Source of the DNA: an uncultured Lachnospiraceae bacterium
GTDB lineage: Bacteria; Bacillota; Clostridia; Lachnospirales; Lachnospiraceae
Reading direction: 5' to 3'
Assembly: GCA_937877165.1 (NCBI GenBank)
Contig: CALEFO010000229.1
Location: 1 to 19,623 of the forward strand
DNA length: 19,623 nucleotides
Under the pieces are notes generated by a model. That model made no database searches. It was given only the letters and a program-made list of their open reading frames with translations, and was not told the DNA's origin. Position numbers and translations under genes: made by a program. This document shows, in pieces, positions 15,015 through 19,623 of the stretch; position 1 is the stretch's first letter, and each line of letters begins with the position of its first letter.

Positions 15015-15677
15015 TTATTCCTGCACGGCCAGCACCTTGACCTTGGCCAGAGCCTTGGCAACCGGCGGGATGCTGACAATGATGATCGTCAGGACTCCCT
15101 CGGTGAAGATGTAGCTCCCGTTATAGGCCGCGGAATATACGGCAGGATTCATGCCTTCCGGCGCGAACTGGCCGAAGAAGATCAGTCCCGACAGGAAGCT
15201 GAACACAAATCTTCCGGCGATGCCAAGAAGATAGCCCTTCACCAGCCCGTGTTTTGCCCTGGAGAACACACCGGAGAGTCCCAGCGCACCGAACGCGAAA
15301 ATGTAGTCGCACAGCATCTGCGGAATGCTGATGATATACGGATCCACCACCATCTGCAGGATACCGTAGGCAACCGCCGCCATCAGGCCGGAGCGGAGTC
15401 CGTACCAGTAGCCGATGAGGCAGATGAAGAACATGGAGAACAGCGTGATGCTTCCGCCCATCGGAAGGGACAGGAACCTGATGAAGCTCGTTACGAACGC
15501 AAGCGCCATCGCCATCGCCGAGAACACAAGACGTCTTGTGCCTGTTTTCCCCTTCTGATCCGCTTTGGTGATGTAGCACGCAGTGAGAAGCAGCGCCAGC
15601 ATAATAAGGACCAGCACGGTGTAGCCCGCACCGGTCAGGGAATAGCTTCCGTCTTTCGTAAGAACTGCAAGTGACAT
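15015..15677 (-). CDS. thiT: Thiamine ECF transporter S-component ThiT
   Basis: 220-residue integral membrane protein with six predicted helices, the substrate-binding subunit of an energy-coupling-factor importer for thiamine. ECF EcfA/EcfA'/EcfT subunits are not in the window and are normally shared. Family signatures are GGSITLFSM, YGLRSGLMAAVAYGILQ, DYIFAF and the C-terminal FFGQFAPEGMNP plus AAYNGSYIFTEG, which includes the aromatic and Asn residues that contact thiamine in characterised ThiT. The length fits, though the first 40 residues are longer than in compact members. The start is ATG 15677 with AAGGAGGT upstream. The gene is monocistronic, between a strong promoter (15740-15768) and a strong terminator. 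The leader is only about 55 nt, too short for a TPP riboswitch, which often controls this gene elsewhere. Confidence 0.93.
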   Translation of the reverse strand: MSLAVLTKDGSYSLTGAGYTVLVLIMLALLLTACYITKADQKGKTGTRRLVFSAMAMALAFVTSFIRFLSLPMGGSITLFSMFFICLIGYWYGLRSGLMAAVAYGILQMVVDPYIISIPQMLCDYIFAFGALGLSGVFSRAKHGLVKGYLLGIAGRFVFSFLSGLIFFGQFAPEGMNPAVYSAAYNGSYIFTEGVLTIIIVSIPPVAKALAKVKVLAVQE

Positions 15678-15706
15678 GAAAAAACCTCCTTCATGATCAG
15701 GAAAAC

Positions 15707-15731
15707 GCAGGGAGAATCGTTGGATTCCTGC
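15707..15731 (-). promoter_or_regulatory. 5'-end hairpin of the thiT transcript
   Basis: GCAG/CTGC and GAATC/GATTC stack into a 9-bp stem with a 3-nt bulge and a 4-nt loop. It begins within a few bases of the predicted transcription start, a typical position for an mRNA-stabilising stem. Confidence 0.4.
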
Positions 15732-15739
15732 ATCCGCCT

Positions 15740-15768
15740 ACAATAAAGCCGTCCATCTACAAAGTCAA
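15740..15768 (-). promoter_or_regulatory. Promoter of thiT
   Basis: TTGACT (15763-15768) and TATTGT (15740-15745) are exactly 17 bases apart on the minus strand. The -35 box lies inside the last codons of the upstream Tudor-domain gene. Confidence 0.8.
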
Positions 15769-16974
15769 GAGCATCTTCAGCTGGACATCCAGTGCCTCGA
15801 GTGCTTTCTCCGCGTCCTGCAACTTCTTCCCGGCCTCTGCCATCTGCCGGCAGGCCTCCCCGATCTTCTCCGGAGGAATCGGTAAGCTTCCTTCCGCTCC
15901 GTTTTGCGTATTTCCGGAATCCCGCCCGGAATCTTCTTCCGGTCCCGCAAGCGTCAGATAACCGTTTACCACGGCGCCTGGAAGGGCGAACTTCTTCTGT
16001 CCCTTTGCGAACTCCACCGTCAGATACCGGCCGTTCTGAGAGACGATGGTTCCTTCGCCGAAGGACTTATGAACCGCCCTTTTCCCGGTCAGCTGCGGAA
16101 GGGATGCCCCGTTCTCTTCGGCCCTTGCCTCCCGCGTTCTCGCTGCCGCACTCTCCCGCTCCTCCAGAAGCTGTGCAGCCTTCTGCATCCTGTCGATCTT
16201 CCGCTGCGAGACTGTGCTGATGCGTGATTTGCGCTTTGCCGACTTCTCCGCATACCAGTTCATCGCATAAACCGCACGCATCACGTCAAAGGCAAGAAGG
16301 TGTCCCCGCGGATCCGCGTCCTCCAGATCCGGAATTCCGAGCTTCTTCCCGTACTGCTCCAGGCGCTTACGCACCGTTTTCCGAAGCTCGGCTTCTCCGC
16401 TTAATTCATCGCAGAGCTCCTGTGCGTTCTTATAGTAATTCGCTAAATTCAGAAAACGATCATACCCGATCTCTTCTTCCGCCTCGGCATAGCCTGCAAA
16501 CGCCGTCACCTCCGGTGCCCGGAAAAAGAAATCACGTTCCGGCCGGATGAGAGCGAGGAAATTCAGTCCGCTCCAGAGTCCCAGGCGAAGCCTCCCGTCC
16601 TCCGGTGCCAGCTCCTCCAGCATTTTATTGCAGCCGTCAGAAAATTGAAGAAGCTTCTCCTGCAGAAGCTCTATGCTGCCGCCGTCCTCATCCAGAAGAC
16701 GCTCGAATGCACGCCGCACTTCGTTTTCTCTTCCGTTTCTGCAGAGGAAAAGAATACTCTCCAGAGTTTTTTCCTCACCGCCGTCCAGAAGCTCTGCCGC
16801 CTGCTCCATGGATTGTTCCAGCATTCCGGTGAAATCCTCTGCAGACAGGTCAAAATTCTCTCTGCAGACGGCTGCTGCCACCCATCGTCTGCACGGCTCC
16901 TCGCCGCTGTCTGCCCATTCGTCATAATGGTTGCGATAGATGTGCGTCAATATCCGGATTCGTTCGCTGTTCAC
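15757..16974 (-). CDS. Uncharacterised protein with PcrA/UvrD-type C-terminal Tudor-like domain
   Basis: 405 residues; I do not recognise the whole protein. The N-terminal about 270 residues are predicted mainly helical and charged, with no catalytic motif I can name. Residues about 293-341 (KRAVHKSFGEGTIVSQNGRYLTVEF, then KKFALPGAVVNGYL) match the pattern V.H..FGEGTV....VEF..G.KK of the small beta-barrel at the C-terminus of PcrA/UvrD helicases, a domain that in PcrA contacts RNA polymerase. No helicase motifs accompany it. A helical tail (about 370-405) may form a coiled coil. There is no signal peptide or TM segment, so the protein is cytoplasmic. The start is GTG 16974, chosen because AGGGAGG lies five bases upstream and no nearby ATG fits. 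A good promoter lies about 145 nt upstream. A role in nucleic-acid or polymerase binding is inferred only. Confidence 0.8.
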   Translation of the reverse strand: MNSERIRILTHIYRNHYDEWADSGEEPCRRWVAAAVCRENFDLSAEDFTGMLEQSMEQAAELLDGGEEKTLESILFLCRNGRENEVRRAFERLLDEDGGSIELLQEKLLQFSDGCNKMLEELAPEDGRLRLGLWSGLNFLALIRPERDFFFRAPEVTAFAGYAEAEEEIGYDRFLNLANYYKNAQELCDELSGEAELRKTVRKRLEQYGKKLGIPDLEDADPRGHLLAFDVMRAVYAMNWYAEKSAKRKSRISTVSQRKIDRMQKAAQLLEERESAAARTREARAEENGASLPQLTGKRAVHKSFGEGTIVSQNGRYLTVEFAKGQKKFALPGAVVNGYLTLAGPEEDSGRDSGNTQNGAEGSLPIPPEKIGEACRQMAEAGKKLQDAEKALEALDVQLKMLLTL

Positions 16975-16979
16975 GGCTT

Positions 16980-16986
16980 CCTCCCT
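16980..16986 (-). promoter_or_regulatory. Ribosome-binding site for the GTG-started Tudor-domain gene
   Basis: AGGGAGG on the minus strand, five bases before GTG 16974, decides this start. Confidence 0.8.
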
Positions 16987-17125
16987 GTGCTTGTGCTCTC
17001 ATATAAATTTCCCGCAGACTGCCTTTTCTCCGCGGCTTTCTGCTCCTTCTTTTCTTCCTGCCACTCTTCTTCTGCTGCTTTTGGCAGGGATTTCCAGATG
17101 GAGTCCGGAATGCGCCGCTGTTTTC

Positions 17126-17154
17126 ATTATATGTAATTTTTCATTTTTTCGCAA
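17126..17154 (-). promoter_or_regulatory. Promoter of the Tudor-domain gene
   Basis: TTGCGA (17149-17154) and a perfect TATAAT (17126-17131) are 17 bases apart on the minus strand, with A-rich spacer DNA. Confidence 0.78.
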
Positions 17155-17380
17155 AGTATACAGGCAATTTTATTTTTTCTCATCCTGCGTCAGTCTTTTT
17201 GCCCGGCATTCCTTTTGAAGTCATCGGGACAGAAGCCCGATTTTGTCCGATGAAATAAGGCTTTGCAGGCATTAGAATAAGCGATGGTTTGAGATTTATT
17301 ACAGAAATTTGTGTCGATTTGGTCTATCTCTCTGCCCGGCTGCTTGCAGGGTTCGTGACAGAGGATCCGTTTTAACAGCA

Positions 17381-17427
17381 TGCAGCAGTTTTCCATTGGA
17401 ATCCGTTCTCAGGACGAACCTGCTGCA
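17381..17427 (+). ncRNA. Candidate three-way-junction leader element of the radical SAM gene
   Basis: TGCAGCAG (17381-17388) pairs perfectly with CTGCTGCA (17420-17427). Between these arms are two small hairpins: TTCC-ATT-GGAA (17391-17401) and CGTTC-TCA-GGACG (17404-17416, one G-U). The 47-nt fold ends 43 nt before the ATG. It matches no riboswitch class I know, and it could be chance. Confidence 0.4.
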
Positions 17428-17470
17428 GGAAACGCATAGACCAGACAGACACCAGATTCAGGAGGAAGTT

Positions 17471-18949
17471 ATGGCAGGAAAAGTTGAAAATCTGACTCAT
17501 GCGGCAGAGCGTCAGGCGATGTCCGTTCTGATCGACGGACTTCTTAAAACCATCAAGAACTCGGACGACCGCACCGAAACCTATCTTAAGATTGTTGACC
17601 TTGCATCGAAGTTTTACGGAAAGGGAGCAAGCGCTGAGAAGCTCGACGCCGTCCGCGCTGCCATCAAGGATCCCAACAACCGCTGGTTCAAGTACATCAA
17701 CCGCATCATCGACGAGACCGATCCGCACTATGCGAAGATGCTGCTTTTGAACCTCGGCTACGAGGCCTTCCTTCGCGGCACCAAGACCATCCGTGCAAAC
17801 CGTGAGAAATATAACTGCAACATCCCGTGGCTGATCCTCTTCGATCCCACCATGGCCTGTAACATGCACTGCGTTGGCTGCTGGTCCGGCACCTACGGCC
17901 ACAAGGCAAACCTTTCCTTCGAGGATATGGACAAGATCGTCACCGAGGGCAAGGAGCTCGGCGTATATCTGTACATGATGACCGGTGGCGAGCCGACCGT
18001 CCGCATGAACGATATCTTCAAGCTTGCTGAGAAGCACAATGACTGCTTCTTCGGCCTGTATTCCAACTCCACGCTGATTACCGACGCTATGTGCGAGAGA
18101 ATCAAGGAGCTCGGCAACATCACCTTCATGCTCTCCATTGAGGGAACTCCGGACACCAACGACGCACGCCGCGGCGAGGGCCACTACGCTGCTGTCATGA
18201 AGGCAATGGATCTTCTGAAGAAGCACGGCATCGTCTTCGGCACCTCCATCTGCTACACCCGCGCAAATGTCGAGGCGGTTACAAGCGATGACTTCTTCCA
18301 CCTTCTGGAGGAGAAGGGCGCACGCTTTGGCTTCTACTTCCATCTGATGCCGGTCGGCAACAATGCAGCTCCCGAGCTGATGCCTACCGTTGAGCAGCGT
18401 GAGTACATGATCAAGAGAATCCGTGAGGTTCGCGGCAAGGACAGCGATATCTGCTTCTATCCGATGGACTTCCAGAACGACGGTGAGTACGTCGGCGGAT
18501 GCATTGCCGGAGGCCGCAACTACTTCCACATCAACTCCAACGGTGATGCGGAGCCCTGCGTGTTCATCCACTTCTCCAACACGAACATCCATGACAACAC
18601 CATTCTGGAAATGCTCCAGAGCCCGCTGTTCATGGCTTACCACGAGGGTCAGCCGTTCAACCGCAACCACCTTCGTCCCTGCCCGATGCTGGAGAATCCC
18701 AAGCTCCTTCGTGAGATCGTACAGGCAACCGGCGCGCACCAGACCAATCTGGAGTCCCCGGAGAGTGTCGATCATCTGTGCGAGAAGTGCGACGAGTATG
18801 CCAAGGAATGGGCTCCTGTCGCAGACAAGATCTGGGCAGAGGAGACACACAAGCGTCCCTCCTATGAGAACTACACCAAGGAGAAGAAGGAGCATCCGGA
18901 GCTGGCTGCCTTCGAGCACGCTGACGGAACCGAGCACATTGATCTGTAA
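17471..18949 (+). CDS. Radical SAM protein with SPASM-like C-terminal cluster
   Basis: 492 residues. Cys130-x3-Cys134-x2-Cys137 (CNMHCVGC) binds the SAM-cleaving 4Fe-4S cluster; TGGEP (171-175) and LSIEG fit the SAM-binding barrel. After the barrel, Cys344-x13-Gly-x4-Cys363 (NSNGDAEPC), Cys404 and Cys437-x2-Cys440 make a SPASM/Twitch-like auxiliary cluster site. SPASM enzymes modify peptides or proteins, but related proteins act on small molecules; the substrate here is not predictable. A helical N-terminal extension of about 115 residues precedes the barrel. The start is ATG 17471 with AGGAGG five bases upstream; a longer open frame from 17309 has no such site. It is the only plus-strand gene, monocistronic, with a strong terminator. 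Codons are markedly biased (CTC, ATC, AAC, AAG, CGC/CGT, GGC), which suggests high expression. No precursor-peptide gene is seen beside it. Confidence 0.9.
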   Translation: MAGKVENLTHAAERQAMSVLIDGLLKTIKNSDDRTETYLKIVDLASKFYGKGASAEKLDAVRAAIKDPNNRWFKYINRIIDETDPHYAKMLLLNLGYEAFLRGTKTIRANREKYNCNIPWLILFDPTMACNMHCVGCWSGTYGHKANLSFEDMDKIVTEGKELGVYLYMMTGGEPTVRMNDIFKLAEKHNDCFFGLYSNSTLITDAMCERIKELGNITFMLSIEGTPDTNDARRGEGHYAAVMKAMDLLKKHGIVFGTSICYTRANVEAVTSDDFFHLLEEKGARFGFYFHLMPVGNNAAPELMPTVEQREYMIKRIREVRGKDSDICFYPMDFQNDGEYVGGCIAGGRNYFHINSNGDAEPCVFIHFSNTNIHDNTILEMLQSPLFMAYHEGQPFNRNHLRPCPMLENPKLLREIVQATGAHQTNLESPESVDHLCEKCDEYAKEWAPVADKIWAEETHKRPSYENYTKEKKEHPELAAFEHADGTEHIDL

Positions 18950-19005
18950 GCTGCCCGTCATTCTCTAGATATTGATTAAGAACAGCTGCCAGTACATATG
19001 GGCAC

Positions 19006-19068
19006 AAAGAAGAGCACCAGCGCGATTTCTGACGCGAAGCGTCAATATAAGCGCTGGTGCTCTTCTTT
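19006..19068. terminator. Nested-stem bidirectional terminator between the radical SAM gene and prfB
   Basis: AAGAAGAGCACCAGCGC (19007-19023) pairs perfectly with 19051-19067; one further A-T pair makes 18 bp. The loop holds another perfect hairpin, TGACGC-GAA-GCGTCA (19030-19044). On the plus strand five T residues follow; on the minus strand TTCTTTG follows. It lies about 55 nt after the radical SAM stop and about 90 nt after the prfB stop, so it can serve both convergent genes. Confidence 0.88.
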
Positions 19069-19159
19069 TTGTTATAAATCACAAATTGAAATATGTTTGT
19101 ACATAAAACCGCGGTCAATAAAGCTTCAAGCCGCCGATTCTATGAATGCTCTCAGGCAA

Positions 19160-19623
19160 TCACCCCTGCTGCGTTTCCTGCGCAAGCCCGCGGTTTGCCT
19201 GCATCTTCAGATACGCGTTGATGAACCGGTCGATATTGCCGTTCAGCACGCCATCCGTATCCGAGGTCTCCTCCTGCGTTCTGGTGTCCTTGACCAGCGT
19301 GTAAGGCTGGAGGACATAGGAACGAATCTGGGAACCCCAGGCGATCTCCTTGACATCGCCGCGGATGCCGTCGCGCATTGCCTCCTTCTCCTGCTGCTTC
19401 AGAAGGAAGAGCTTCGCCCGCAGCATTTCAAACGCTTTGTCCTTGTTCTGGAACTGGGAACGTTCATTCTGGCAGGTGACCACGATTCCCGTCGGGAAGT
19501 GCGTGATGCGGATGGCCGAAGAGGTCTTATTGATGTGCTGGCCGCCCGCTCCGGAGGAGCGATAGGTGTCAATCCGGATGTCGTCCGGCTTGATCTCAAT
19601 GTCGTTGTCCTGCGGAAGCTCCG
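19160..19623 (-). CDS. prfB: Peptide chain release factor 2, C-terminal part
   Basis: The frame is open from the window edge to the stop at 19160, giving the last 154 residues of a class I release factor that frees the finished peptide at stop codons. The catalytic GGQ motif is present (SGAGGQHINKTSSAIRITH), followed by GIVVTCQNERSQFQNKDKA. The end (WGSQIRSYVLQPYTLVKDTRT, then DGVLNGNIDRFINAYLK) is of the RF2 type, which reads UGA and UAA, rather than RF1. The codon-recognition domain and the site of the usual autoregulatory +1 frameshift lie outside the window. It converges on the radical SAM gene and shares its terminator. Confidence 0.95.
   Translation of the reverse strand, partial: ELPQDNDIEIKPDDIRIDTYRSSGAGGQHINKTSSAIRITHFPTGIVVTCQNERSQFQNKDKAFEMLRAKLFLLKQQEKEAMRDGIRGDVKEIAWGSQIRSYVLQPYTLVKDTRTQEETSDTDGVLNGNIDRFINAYLKMQANRGLAQETQQG

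Larger units (their letters stand above)
16975..17470. other. Divergent intergenic region between the Tudor-domain and radical SAM genes
   Basis: No gene seen. It contains the GTG-supporting ribosome-binding site (16980-16986) and promoter of the minus-strand gene, an AT-rich block (about 17120-17180), an imperfect hairpin (CATCGG..ACA with TGTCCGATG, about 17222-17252), a -10-like TAGAAT (17273-17278) that could serve the plus-strand gene, and a candidate three-way junction (17381-17427). A 42-codon minus-strand frame starts at the -10 box itself and is not credible. Confidence 0.6.

Noticed and set aside
16998..17128. 42-codon minus-strand upstream frame before the Tudor-domain gene
   Set aside because: Its ATG overlaps the TATAAT -10 box, so the start would not be in the transcript of that promoter.
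17372..18961. 529-codon minus-strand frame covering the whole radical SAM gene
   Set aside because: The open antisense frame results from the strong codon bias of the radical SAM gene; it starts beyond that gene's stop without a ribosome-binding site and shows no family motif.

Overview
The window looks like a piece of chromosome from a strictly anaerobic, low-GC-type Gram-positive bacterium of the class Clostridia, most likely Lachnospiraceae-like. The evidence is the gene set (class B sortase, ThiT S-component, CnaB surface protein, PD-(D/E)XK 'transposase' of the type common in gut Lachnospiraceae, SPASM-type radical SAM enzyme), strong AAGGAGG ribosome-binding sites, and G+C-rich coding DNA (about 60% in sampled blocks). 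No RNA genes, CRISPR arrays or complete insertion sequences were seen. All genes except one lie on the minus strand.

Layout from left to right. 253-7101(-): a 2282-residue secreted, membrane-anchored surface adhesin with SpaA/CnaB isopeptide domains and a strikingly AT-rich central module. 7620-8603(-): a PD-(D/E)XK nuclease-family transposase cut by an in-frame TAA, with its coiled-coil tail still readable behind the stop. 8890-9459(-): a CAP-domain lipoprotein with its own promoter and terminator. 9912-11729(-): termination factor Rho with a large N-terminal insertion. 11969-13072(-): a class B sortase. 13194-13994(-): a CPBP intramembrane protease. 14090-14929(-): a HAD phosphatase carrying a 58-codon in-frame palindromic insert. 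15015-15677(-): the thiamine transporter ThiT. 15757-16974(-): an unassigned protein with a PcrA/UvrD-type C-terminal Tudor-like domain. 17471-18949(+): a radical SAM/SPASM protein with very biased codons. 19160-19623(-): the 3' part of prfB (release factor 2).

Transcription can be read from sequence. Promoters with recognisable -35/-10 boxes precede the CAP gene, rho, thiT and the Tudor-domain gene. Strong hairpin terminators follow the CAP gene, rho, thiT and the convergent radical SAM/prfB pair. HAD, CPBP and sortase may form one transcription unit that ends where the rho promoter begins; the rho -35 box overlaps the sortase stop codon.

The main points of interest are the in-frame palindromic element inside the HAD gene (my best candidate for an undescribed repeat family that propagates inside coding sequence), the class B sortase without the usual catalytic arginine and with 11-residue cytoplasmic repeats, the adhesin whose C-terminal sorting signal lacks LPXTG and whose adhesive core has foreign base composition, and a possible three-way-junction RNA in the leader of the radical SAM gene.
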